Assembly (NCBI GenBank): GCA_963838795.1
Contig: CAWISL010000001.1
Span: 186,001-250,000, forward strand
From: JAIBJN01 sp963838795
GTDB lineage: Bacteria > Actinomycetota > Thermoleophilia > Gaiellales > Gaiellaceae
Length of the DNA: 64,000 nt
Direction: 5' to 3'
Below, piece after piece: positions 16,464-24,454 of this stretch (position 1 is the stretch's first letter; each line of letters opens with the position of its first letter). The position numbers and the translations under genes are program-made. The notes under the pieces were generated by a model. The model was not told the origin of the DNA, ran no database searches, and was given only the letters and a program-made list of their open reading frames with translations.

Positions 16464-17205
16464 AGCGGAATCGGCGCAGGAGGCCGTGCTTTCGGCGCTC
16501 GATCTCTCGGGCCTCGGCGATGCGCTCCCGACGGGCCAGCTCGGCGAACCCGCTCGAGAGCGGCTCCAGCTCGACCCCGAGCGCCCAGCCGAGGAGGAGA
16601 TCGGCGAGTTCCGGGTTCCGCGGCAGCAGCGGGCCGTGGAGGTACGTGCCGAGGACGTGGCCCTGGACGGCGCCGTCGGTGGGCGGCTCGCCGCCGTTGC
16701 AGACGCCGACCTCGACCTCGGCGAGCGGCTCCGCCTCCGGCCCGAGCACCGTGCGACCGCGGTGCCACTCGTACCCGACGAGCGCCGGCAGGCCGAGCCG
16801 CGGGGCCGGCTTCGTCACGACGCGGTTGTCCACGTGCTCCCCGAGCATCGTTCGGACGTCGAGCAGGCCGAGGCCCTCCGTCCGGGCGCCGGCCGGCGGG
16901 TCGAAGCTCCTACCGAGGATCTCGTAGCCGGCGCCGATGCCGACGACGACCTTGCCGGCTGCCGCGGCGCGCGCGAGCGTCCCCTCCGCGGCCAGTCGGC
17001 GCGCGACGGCAGGCTGATCCTCGTCCTCCGCCCCCTGGAGCAGGTAGAGGTCGCCCTCCGGGAGCGGGTCGCCGATCGGCGCAGCCTGCGTCAGGGCGTC
17101 GATCCCGCGGGCGCGGGCGCGGTGCTCGAGCGTGCGAAGGTTGCCGCCGTCCCCCTGCGGGAACATGGCGCCTGGGTAGACATCGACGATCTTGAGGAGG
17201 GTCAC
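16462..17205 (-). CDS. gatD: Lipid II isoglutaminyl synthase, glutaminase subunit GatD
   Basis: A 247-residue class I glutamine amidotransferase-type (CobB/CobQ-like) glutaminase. It supplies ammonia to MurT, which converts D-Glu to D-isoglutamine in lipid II. Conserved pieces: L-Y-L-L-Q-G-A-E-D-E-D-Q, V-V-V-G-I-G-A-G-Y-E-I-L-G (in the position of the usual nucleophile elbow) and G-H-V-L-G-T-Y-L-H-G-P-L-L with the catalytic His near residue 188. The elbow reads G-I-G-A-G-Y where active glutaminases have Cys, so the nucleophile position should be checked. The GTG start overlaps the murT stop (GTGA), so translation is coupled. Confidence 0.88.
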   Translation of the reverse strand: MTLLKIVDVYPGAMFPQGDGGNLRTLEHRARARGIDALTQAAPIGDPLPEGDLYLLQGAEDEDQPAVARRLAAEGTLARAAAAGKVVVGIGAGYEILGRSFDPPAGARTEGLGLLDVRTMLGEHVDNRVVTKPAPRLGLPALVGYEWHRGRTVLGPEAEPLAEVEVGVCNGGEPPTDGAVQGHVLGTYLHGPLLPRNPELADLLLGWALGVELEPLSSGFAELARRERIAEAREIERRKHGLLRRFR

Positions 17206-18446
17206 CTCGCGTCGAGCGCGTCGAGACGGTCGCGGAGGTCGAGGAACGCCGGGTAGTTCCCGATCACGGAAACCGGGCCGGACGGGCTGGCGCGGATCGC
17301 CTCGACCGGGTCGCGGACGCGCTGGACATTCAGCCCGGCGACCTCGAGCCGCAGGGCCATGTCGGAGGCGCGATGGCCGGTGGCGACCGCGTCGCGTCCG
17401 GCCAGGCGCTCGAGCGGTGCGTCCCACGCCAGGCTCGCGTCCTTCGAGTTGAAGTCCCCGCGGGCGGTGAGGTGGAAGACGAGCGCGTCGCCGGACTCCG
17501 CGGCGATCGTGATCGACTCCTGCCAGCTCGCGGGGTTCTTGGCGAGGATCAGGCGTACGTGCCGCCCGTCGACGTCGCGCCGGTTGTAGCGTCCGTCGAC
17601 ATTTGCGACGGCGGCCATCGCCTGGGCCGCGTCGGAGGGCTCGACGCCGAGGGCCAGCGCCGCGACGAGCGCGAACACGGCGTTGTGTCGGTTCATGCGC
17701 CCGGGCACCGCGAGCTCGAGCGGGACCGAGAGACCGGGCCCCTCGGCGACGTCATCGACCAGCCTCCAGCTCGGCTCGGGCCGTTCCTGGCCGCAGGACT
17801 CGCACCACCAGCGCTCGCCTTCACGTTGCAGCCGGACGACACAGTCGCGGCAGATCGCCCCGTCTTCCGACCATTCGTCTCCGCCGGCGACCCAGACGAC
17901 GTCCTTCGCGCCGCGCGCAGCCCAGGTCACGATCGGGTCATCCGCGTTGGCGACGACGGTCAGCGGCCAGTCGACTGCCTCCAGGGTCTCGCGCCAGTGG
18001 CGCGCCAGGGGCTTGTACTGCACGCCGCGCTCCAGGTAGTCGCGGCTCAGGTTAAGGAGCGCGATCGCCTTCGGGCGCGTCGCCTGCGTCACCGGCCCGA
18101 GGTAGGACTCGTCGGTCTCGAGCACGGCGTAGGGCGCCTCCCGCGCAGCTTCCAGCGCGACCACGAGCCCGGAGGCCATGTTCGAGCCGTTTTCGTTGTA
18201 GGCCGTCGGCCCGAGCCGGCTCACCGCCGCGGCGAGGAGCGCCGCCGTCGTGCTCTTGCCGTTGCTGGCGGAGACGAGGGCGGTGGTGCGGGCGCGAGCG
18301 AGGAGCCTGAGGGCGTCAGGATCGAGCTTGAGCGCCACCGTCCCGCCTACGACGCCTCCATGCCCTCGCCGGGCGGCCCGCGAGGCGGCTGCGGCGAGGC
18401 GCCCGACCGCGAGCGCTCCGCGCGTCCGCAGCGGAAGGGGAGGAAT
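17202..18446 (-). CDS. murT: Lipid II isoglutaminyl synthase, Mur-ligase-like subunit MurT
   Basis: About 414 residues. Mur-ligase P-loop N-G-K-S-T-T-A-A-L-L followed by Y-N-E-N-G-S-N-M-A-S-G, the nucleotide-contact E-T-D-E-S-Y-L, and the MurT-specific four-Cys zinc ribbon (C-R-D-C and C-E-S-C-G). A DUF1727-type C-terminal domain follows, with L-I-L-A-K-N-P-A-S-W and the closing L-R-D-R-L-D-A-L. It uses ATP to amidate D-Glu of lipid II with GatD-derived ammonia. The start is unclear: homologous sequence begins at L-R-T-R-G-A-L-A-V-G-R, where only a CTG (18431) or ATT (18446) is available. Confidence 0.9.
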   Translation of the reverse strand: MPPLPLRTRGALAVGRLAAAASRAARRGHGGVVGGTVALKLDPDALRLLARARTTALVSASNGKSTTAALLAAAVSRLGPTAYNENGSNMASGLVVALEAAREAPYAVLETDESYLGPVTQATRPKAIALLNLSRDYLERGVQYKPLARHWRETLEAVDWPLTVVANADDPIVTWAARGAKDVVWVAGGDEWSEDGAICRDCVVRLQREGERWWCESCGQERPEPSWRLVDDVAEGPGLSVPLELAVPGRMNRHNAVFALVAALALGVEPSDAAQAMAAVANVDGRYNRRDVDGRHVRLILAKNPASWQESITIAAESGDALVFHLTARGDFNSKDASLAWDAPLERLAGRDAVATGHRASDMALRLEVAGLNVQRVRDPVEAIRASPSGPVSVIGNYPAFLDLRDRLDALDAR

Positions 18447-18528
18447 GCGGCTGGAGGACGTGGGCGCGCTCACTCGGGCTCGGGGCCTGAGCCTACACCG
18501 AGCCGAGGAGCTCGACCCGGTCCGCCAA

Positions 18529-18554
18529 CAGGCGGGCCCAGGAGGGCCCGCCTG
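18529..18554 (-). terminator. Hairpin terminator after the GDDK-repeat gene
   Basis: A perfect 11-bp inverted repeat (18529-18539 against 18544-18554) with a 4-nt loop, 16 bases beyond the stop codon at 18571. Confidence 0.65.
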
Positions 18555-18570
18555 CGTCAAGCCGGATGTC

Positions 18571-19261
18571 CTAGGCAGCCGCCGGGCGCTCGCGCCCCCG
18601 TGTGCCCAGAGCCGCGGCGCCGGCCAGAAGCATCAGCGCGAACGCTGCGCCTGCACCGATGAACGCGTCACCCCAGTTGAACGTGTCGGGCGAGCTCAGG
18701 CCGCCGACCGGAACCGCGGTCGGGGGCGATCACCTTGTCGTCGCCGTGGATCAGCACGGTCGAGTCGCTCGGCGCGGGAGCGAACACCTTGTCGTCCCCG
18801 TGGATCAGCACGGTCGAGTCGCTCGGCGCGGGAGCGAACACCTTGTCGTCCCCGTGGACGAGCACGGTCGAGTCGCTCGGCGCCGGGACGATTACCTTGT
18901 CGTCGCCGACCAGAACCGCGGACGGATTGCCGTAGTCCTGAGGAAGCGCCCGTCGATTGCCGGCCAGCCCGTAGTCGGCGGCCTCCGGGGCGAAGACCTT
19001 GTCGTCGCCGTGGATCAGCACCGTCGAGCCTCCGGCCCAGGGGACGATCACCTTGTCGTCGCCGTGGATCAGCACGGTCGAGTCGCCGGAGCCCGACAGC
19101 ATCACCTTGTCGTCGCCCTGGATGACGGCCGCACCGGCCGTGCTCCCCTTCGCTCCTCCGAGCTCGTCGACCCGAGCCTGCGCCGCCGGAGCGACGAGGA
19201 CCGCGACCGCGAGCCCGATGGTGAAGCGCCGAAGAATCCCGATCCTCCGCTCTTTCCGCAT
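18571..19261 (-). CDS. Secreted GDDK-repeat protein with C-terminal membrane anchor, frameshifted
   Basis: A signal peptide (R-R-F-T-I-G-L-A-V-A-V-L-V-A-P-A-A-Q-A, residues 11-29) is followed by seven copies of a 17-18-residue unit with consensus S-T-V-L-I-H-G-D-D-K-V-x-A-P-A-P-S-D. The fourth copy is separated by a non-repeat insert (Y-G-L-A-G-N-R-R-A-L-P). Three units are nearly identical in DNA. A frame change in the G-run at 18722-18726 is needed. Past it come T-F-N-W-G-D-A-F-I-G-A-G-A-A-F-A-L-M-L-L-A-G-A-A-A-L-G, a clear transmembrane anchor, a basic end, and the stop at 18571. This order (signal, repeats, hydrophobic anchor, basic tail) suggests a cell-surface protein of about 229 residues. 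No family recognised. Confidence 0.7.
18731..18892 (-). repeat. Three tandem 54-bp coding repeats
   Basis: Units at 18731-18784, 18785-18838 and 18839-18892. The first two differ at one base and the third at several. They encode the GDDKV-containing 18-residue unit; more diverged units continue to about 19125. The near identity implies recent unit duplication or conversion. Confidence 0.85.
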
Positions 19262-19282
19262 GTCCTTCTCCCTTTCCGCGAG

Positions 19283-19300
19283 CCAGACGCCGATGTCTGG
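19283..19300. promoter_or_regulatory. CCAGAC/GTCTGG palindrome upstream of the GDDK gene
   Basis: Perfect 6-bp arms (19283-19288, 19295-19300) with a 6-nt spacer, 22 bp before the start codon. Could be an operator or a leader hairpin; no partner identified. Confidence 0.3.
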
Positions 19301-19412
19301 ACTTTCGCCACAAGACGCGAGTGGGCGCGCTTTCTTCCATTTCCTTGCAAGGGAGAGGACGAAGGAGGATCATTTCGCCGTTTCGTGTCCTGCGACACCA
19401 GGAGGTACTGCG

Positions 19413-19712
19413 GTGCCGAGAGGAAAGGCAAAATTCGGAGCCACCTCGCCCGACAGCGAACTCTGGCCGTCCGATCCGGTGGGCGCAGTCAGAGAGATTG
19501 CGGCGAAGCACAACACGACGTACATCGAGGGCTCGCTCGTCTTCGCCCCCGGCGGGCGCACTGCCGAGGCCATGTTCGAGACGGTGGAGCCGGATTCGGA
19601 CAGTCCGGCGTCGCAGCTCTTTCGGCTCGCCGAAGATCTCGACGCATTCCAGTTCCAGCTCTTCGTCGACCCCGACCGGTGGAGGTTCAAGGATGGAGGT
19701 GCGGCGAACTAG
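19413..19712 (+). CDS. Hypothetical protein
   Basis: A 99-residue soluble protein from GTG 19413, preceded by a strong AGGAGG site 8 bases upstream. The N-terminus is basic (P-R-G-K-A-K-F-G), then acidic and aromatic (F-E-T-V-E-P-D-S-D-S, F-R-L-A-E-D-L-D-A-F-Q-F-Q-L-F-V-D-P). The stop codon is shared as a CTAG with the convergent cyclase gene (19709-19712). No family recognised. Confidence 0.55.
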   Translation: MPRGKAKFGATSPDSELWPSDPVGAVREIAAKHNTTYIEGSLVFAPGGRTAEAMFETVEPDSDSPASQLFRLAEDLDAFQFQLFVDPDRWRFKDGGAAN

Positions 19713-22700
19713 CCGACGTCGCTAGCCGGTTCTCCCGAAGGTGCGAGAAGCGCCTCGCCCTCTCGTGCGTACCGTTCGGCGCCGAGCCGGCCCAGGGCCG
19801 GGAGCGCGAGCGCGAGCTCGGCCTCGGCCTGAGATCGCAGCCCGGCGGCCAGGGCCCGCTGAGCCGCGCAGATTCGGGAGACCAGCTCGTCGGGCACCGA
19901 GCCGATCGCCGCATAGACGTCGGCTGCGCGGCCGTAGTCCCCCTCGGCGACGGCCCTCGCCGCCTCGAGCCAGCGGCTCGCGGTCCGGGCGTGCTCGGCA
20001 GCCTCGAGCAACCGCTGGGAGCGCCCAAGCCCGTGCAGGGCGAACGCGAGGTCTGCGACCCAGTACGACGTGGGAAAGCGCTCCGGCCAGATGGAGAGAA
20101 GCTCGTCGGCGAGGCTCTCGGCCTCCTCGCGCCGGCCGGTGGCCTCGAGCGTGCGCGCGTGGAGCGCGAGCGCGGGGACGACCATGTCCGGGTAGTCCGC
20201 GCGCCGTCCCAGCTCGAGCGCACGCGAGGAGTCGTCCAGCGCGGCTGGCGACTGGTCGCGCGCCAGGTGGATCCGGCCGCGAATCAGGCGTGCATCGTGC
20301 TCGAAGGCCGTCGGGAATCCAGCTTCGGCCTCAGCGACGAGCTCGTCGGCGAGGCGGGCGGCCTCGTCCCAGTGGCCCCGCCAGTAGCACTCGTAGACGC
20401 GCTCGGCCACGAACCAGCGGATCCGGTCGGCGTCGCCGAAGCGCGCGGCGGCGCTCCGCCCTTGCTCGTACAGCTCGAAGGCCCGCGTCAGGTCGCCGGC
20501 CTCAACATGCGCGTTCCCCAGATTTGCGTATCCACGGACGCTCTCGAGCGAGTTGCAGGCGACGGCGATCGCGATGCTCTCTTCGAGGTTCTCGATGCCC
20601 TGGGAATCGCCGATGCGCGCGCGTGCCCTCCCGATGCTGTCGAGCGCGTGGGCGCGCAGCTCGGTGATCCCGAGCTCGTCGGCCATGTCGAGCGCCTCGA
20701 GGCCGACGTCGACGGCCCGCTCGTTGTCGTCCCCGATCATGAGGAAGGCCGCGAGATGGCTGAGGACGTAGGCCTTCGCGTGCGACGGCGGAGCGTCCTG
20801 GAGCAGCGCGGCCGCGTCCTCCAGGCTGCGAAAGGCATCGGGATCGCCCTGCATCCACAGCAGCTCGCCGATGAGCACCATCGCCTCCGCGGCCTTCTCG
20901 GGCCGGTCGGCGGCGAGCAGGGCGTCGCGGGCCTCCTCGAGCAGCTCGGCGCCGCCGCTCTCGGCGTGCATGCGGGCCCGGCCAAGGTCGAGGGTCAGGT
21001 CGGCCCGATCCGGCGCCTGCGGCGGCCAGAGCGCCAACGCCTCCGCATAGAGCTCGGCCGCCTTGGAAAAGGCGTTCAGCGAGAGCGACCGGTCGCCGGC
21101 CTCCCGAAGAGCGATGCGGGCCGGCTCGACGAGGGCGTCTCGCGTCGGATCGGTTGGCGATGTGTACGTGAGCGCGCTCAGATAGTGGTGCGCGAGCATC
21201 TCGGAGCGGTCTTCGCTGCGCTCCGGCGACAGGGCTTCGAGCCACTGGGCTGCGCGGCTGTGGCGCTCGGCGCGGACGGGGCGCGGGATCTGCTCGTAGG
21301 CAACGTCGCGGACGACGATGTGGGAGAACGAGAACTGAGGCTCGCTCAGCACGATCGAGTCGCGTTCGCGGCGGATGAGGTGTTTGCGCTCGAGCTCGTG
21401 GAGCCGATGCTCGACCGACCAGCGGGGCTCCTCGGCGATCGCGGAGAGCGCTCCCAGCCAGAACGCCTTGCCCACGACCGCGGCGGCCTGGACGAGTTGC
21501 TTCTCGTCCGGCGAGAGAGCGTCGAGCCGGGCGGCGACGATCGCCTGGACCGACTCGGGGAGCGGAAGCTCCGGGCCCGCAAGCTCGAGCGTCGCGCCGT
21601 CCGTTCGCAGGACGCCTCGATCGACCAGCATGCGGACGTACTCCTCCGCGTACAGCGGGTTTCCGCCGGCTCCGGTGAGCAACGCTGATCGCAGCTCCGG
21701 CGGCAGTGCCGGCGCGTCCAGAAGGTCCGCGACGAGGCGGGCGGTCTCGTCGTCGGACAGCGGATCGAGCTCGAGCGTGGTCGAGCCTGCGCGGCCGGCT
21801 CCCCAGCCGGCTCCTCGTTCCAGGAGCTCGGGACGACAGGTCGCCACGACCAGGAGCGGGCCCCAGAACCGTTCGCCGAGAAGGGTGGAGACGAATTCGA
21901 GCAGGCCGTCGTCCGCCCAGTGCAGATCCTCGAAGACCAGCACGAGCGGGCTCCGTGCCGCGACCGCCTCGAGGAACCGGCGCCAGGCGGCAAATGCCTC
22001 GGTTCGACGGTCGCCGCGAAGCTCGAATGCGGGCGCGAGGCCGGCAAGCGGCGCGAGGTGCTCTCCGATCCAGCGCGCCTCGCTCACATCGGAGATGACG
22101 TCCTCGACGGCGATCCGAAGCTTTCTCTCGACAGTCGCGGCCGGGTCGGTCGCCAGGATCCCCGCGTGCGCCTTCACGATCTCGGCGAGCGCCCAGAACG
22201 TCACGCCGTTCCCGTAGGGGAGGGAGCGGCCGTGGCGCCAGAAGATCATCTCCGTCCCGCGATCGACGTGCTGGAAGAGCTCCCACGCGAGGCGCGACTT
22301 GCCGATTCCGGGAGGACCGACCAGCGTGGCGAGCCGCGGCTCGCGGCGGGCGACGACCTCGTCGAGCATGGCGACGAGAACGTCGAGCTCGCGCTGCCGG
22401 CCGACCAGCGGGCGCGGGTGCCTGAGGCGGTCGGCGCCAATACGCCCGCGGGGAGCGATCACCTCCCAGACCGGCACCGGGTCGGTCTTGCCCTTCGCGT
22501 GCACTCGAGGACCGGGGCGAAAGTCGATCTGAAAGCGCGTGCCACGATACGTGCGCTCGTCGACGAGGATCCCGTCGACCGGAGCTGCCGTCTGGATCCG
22601 CGCGGCCGTGTTGACGACGTCGCCGTGCGCCATCGCCGCGCCCTCCTCCGGGCGGACGTTGAGTGCGACGATCGCTTCTCCGGTGGCGATCCCGATGCGA

Positions 22701-23170
22701 ACCTGGAGCTTGCCCGAGCCCTCGTCGTCGAGACGGGAGACCGCCTCGCGCACCGCGTGGGCGGCGCGGACGGCGCGCTCGGCGTCGTCCTCGTGCGCGG
22801 TGGGAGCGCCGAAGAGGGCCATCACGGCATCTCCGATGAACTTCTCGACCGTGCCCCCGTAGCGCTCGAGCTCTTCCCGGACGGACGCGTAGTACGGATC
22901 GATGATCCTGCGCACGTCCTCGGGGTCGAGCGTCTCCGCGAGCGTCGTGAAGCCGACGACGTCGACGAACATGACGCTGACGATCTTGCGCTCCAGAGCC
23001 GGCTCAGGCCGCTCGAGCTCCGCGCCGCAGGCTGTGCAGTACGCGAGGCCCGTGGGAAGCGGGCCGGCGCCGCAGGACGAGCAGGTCCGTCCCAAGGCTC
23101 CGCCACAGCGCCCGCAGTAGGCCGCGTCCCCCGGGTTGAGAAAGCCGCACGCGGGACAGCCGGCACTCAT
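19709..23170 (-). CDS. Zinc-ribbon, adenylate/guanylate cyclase and AAA ATPase regulator with TPR-like tail
   Basis: 1153 residues. Two zinc ribbons open it (C-P-A-C...C-G-R-C at residues 5-22; C-S-S-C...C-T-A-C at about 30-48). A class III nucleotide cyclase domain (about 61-245) has both metal-binding Asp positions, F-V-D-V-V-G-F-T and G-D-A-V-M-A-L-F-G. An ATPase follows, with Walker A G-P-P-G-I-G-K-S near residue 284 and Walker B L-V-F-E-D-L-H-W-A-D, of the STAND/AfsR kind. The remaining about 500 residues are helical repeats rich in A/L/E that look like TPRs. Such proteins are common in Actinobacteria and thought to couple cyclic nucleotide formation to signalling; no DNA-binding domain is visible. 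Confidence 0.88.
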   Translation of the reverse strand: MSAGCPACGFLNPGDAAYCGRCGGALGRTCSSCGAGPLPTGLAYCTACGAELERPEPALERKIVSVMFVDVVGFTTLAETLDPEDVRRIIDPYYASVREELERYGGTVEKFIGDAVMALFGAPTAHEDDAERAVRAAHAVREAVSRLDDEGSGKLQVRIGIATGEAIVALNVRPEEGAAMAHGDVVNTAARIQTAAPVDGILVDERTYRGTRFQIDFRPGPRVHAKGKTDPVPVWEVIAPRGRIGADRLRHPRPLVGRQRELDVLVAMLDEVVARREPRLATLVGPPGIGKSRLAWELFQHVDRGTEMIFWRHGRSLPYGNGVTFWALAEIVKAHAGILATDPAATVERKLRIAVEDVISDVSEARWIGEHLAPLAGLAPAFELRGDRRTEAFAAWRRFLEAVAARSPLVLVFEDLHWADDGLLEFVSTLLGERFWGPLLVVATCRPELLERGAGWGAGRAGSTTLELDPLSDDETARLVADLLDAPALPPELRSALLTGAGGNPLYAEEYVRMLVDRGVLRTDGATLELAGPELPLPESVQAIVAARLDALSPDEKQLVQAAAVVGKAFWLGALSAIAEEPRWSVEHRLHELERKHLIRRERDSIVLSEPQFSFSHIVVRDVAYEQIPRPVRAERHSRAAQWLEALSPERSEDRSEMLAHHYLSALTYTSPTDPTRDALVEPARIALREAGDRSLSLNAFSKAAELYAEALALWPPQAPDRADLTLDLGRARMHAESGGAELLEEARDALLAADRPEKAAEAMVLIGELLWMQGDPDAFRSLEDAAALLQDAPPSHAKAYVLSHLAAFLMIGDDNERAVDVGLEALDMADELGITELRAHALDSIGRARARIGDSQGIENLEESIAIAVACNSLESVRGYANLGNAHVEAGDLTRAFELYEQGRSAAARFGDADRIRWFVAERVYECYWRGHWDEAARLADELVAEAEAGFPTAFEHDARLIRGRIHLARDQSPAALDDSSRALELGRRADYPDMVVPALALHARTLEATGRREEAESLADELLSIWPERFPTSYWVADLAFALHGLGRSQRLLEAAEHARTASRWLEAARAVAEGDYGRAADVYAAIGSVPDELVSRICAAQRALAAGLRSQAEAELALALPALGRLGAERYAREGEALLAPSGEPASDVG

Positions 23171-23250
23171 CGGGTACCCCCTGTCGACCGCACGACTGTA
23201 CCACGCGCCCGAGTCGTTTCAGCCGATCATCTCCGTTACGGTTCCGCGGG

Positions 23251-24356
23251 ATGAAGATCCGTGCCGCCGTCCTCGAGGGGTTCGGGCAGCCGCTCTCCGT
23301 CCAGGAGCTCGATCTCGCGGAGCCGAAGGCAGGCGAGGCGCTCGTCCGGCTCGTCGCCTGCGGTGTCTGCCACACAGACCTCTACACGGCCTCGGGCGCC
23401 GATCCCTCCGGCTACTCGCCGACCGTGCTCGGCCACGAGGGCGCCGGCGTCGTCGAGGCGGTGGGCGAGGGCGTCACGCTGGTCGAGCCCGGCGACCATG
23501 TCGTCACGCTGTTCTCGCCCCAATGCGGCGAGTGCATCCATTGCCGCAGCCCCCGAACGAACCTCTGTCTGGCGATCCGGGACATGCAAAACCAGGGCTT
23601 CCTGCCGGACGGAACGACGCGCCTCTCGCGCGACGGGGAGCCGATCCGCCACTTCATGGGCACATCGACGTTCGCCGAGTGCACGGTCATGCCCGAGATC
23701 GCCCTCGCCAAGGTCGATCCGGAGGCGCCGCTCGACCACGCCGCGCTCTTCGCGTGCGGGCTCTCGACCGGGATCGGCGCCGCGCTCAACACCGCCCGGG
23801 TCGAGCCGGGATCCACCTGCGTCGTCTTCGGAACGGGCATGGTCGGCCTCGGCGCCGTCGTCGGCTGCCGGCTCGCCGGGGCCGAGCGGATCATCGCCGT
23901 GGACGTGGCCGAGGAGCGGCTCGCGCTGGCGCCGCACCACGGGGCGACCGAGACGCTGCCCGGCGGCGACGACGTGGTCGAGAGGATCACTGCGATGACG
24001 GCGGCTTCGGCGCCGACTACACGTTCGAGGCGACCGGGAACGTCGGCGTCATGCGCCAGGCCGTCGAGTCGGCGCGCATGGGCTGGGGCCTGGCGACCAT
24101 GTGCGGCGTCGCGGGCAAGGGCGAGACCCTGGACGTGATCCCCCGGTTCCTCATCACCGGACGCCGCGTCGCGGGCTCGTCGTTCGGCGGCTGCAAGGGA
24201 CGCGACGACGTGCCGGCGTACGTCCGGCGCTACCTCGCGGGCGAGATCGACGTCGACGCCTTCGTCTCCCACAAGCTGACGCTGGACGACGTCAACCGCG
24301 GCTTCGAGCTGATGGAGGCCGGTGACGGGATCCGGAGCGTGATCGACTTCGCGTGA
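23251..24356 (+). CDS. Zinc-dependent alcohol dehydrogenase, class III-like, frameshifted
   Basis: About 368 residues of the medium-chain dehydrogenase family. Catalytic zinc site: C-G-V-C-H-T-D with the later G-H-E-G-A-G. Structural zinc loop: C-G-E-C-I-H-C...N-L-C near residues 92-108. NAD-binding loop: G-T-G-M-V-G-L-G-A-V. The C-terminal S-S-F-G-G-C-K-G-R-D-D-V-P motif and domain order are those of class III enzymes (thiol-dependent formaldehyde dehydrogenases), so an S-hydroxymethyl-thiol or primary alcohol substrate is likely. The frame changes near 23995 (after V-V-E-R-I-T). A strong bidirectional terminator follows. Confidence 0.82.
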
Positions 24357-24404
24357 GCGCGAACGAATGGACGGTCCACTGGCGCGCTCCGGGACTGGGA
24401 ACGT

Positions 24405-24432
24405 AAGGGGGCGGCCGTTTGGCCGCCCCCTT
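24405..24432 (+). terminator. Rho-independent terminator between convergent genes
   Basis: AAGGGGGCGGCC pairs with GGCCGCCCCCTT (24405-24416, 24421-24432) around a GTTT loop. The A/T-flanked stem can serve both the dehydrogenase gene and the M28 peptidase gene. Confidence 0.88.
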
Positions 24433-24454
24433 ATTGGTCGTGAGCGTTGAGGGT

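Noticed and set aside
18731..18892. CRISPR-like array of direct repeats
   Set aside because: The 54-bp units are contiguous without spacers and encode a repeated peptide in frame.
18602..21688. A 1028-residue open frame on the plus strand
   Set aside because: It runs antisense to the GDDK-repeat gene and the cyclase/ATPase gene and is Arg-rich low complexity, a by-product of high GC.
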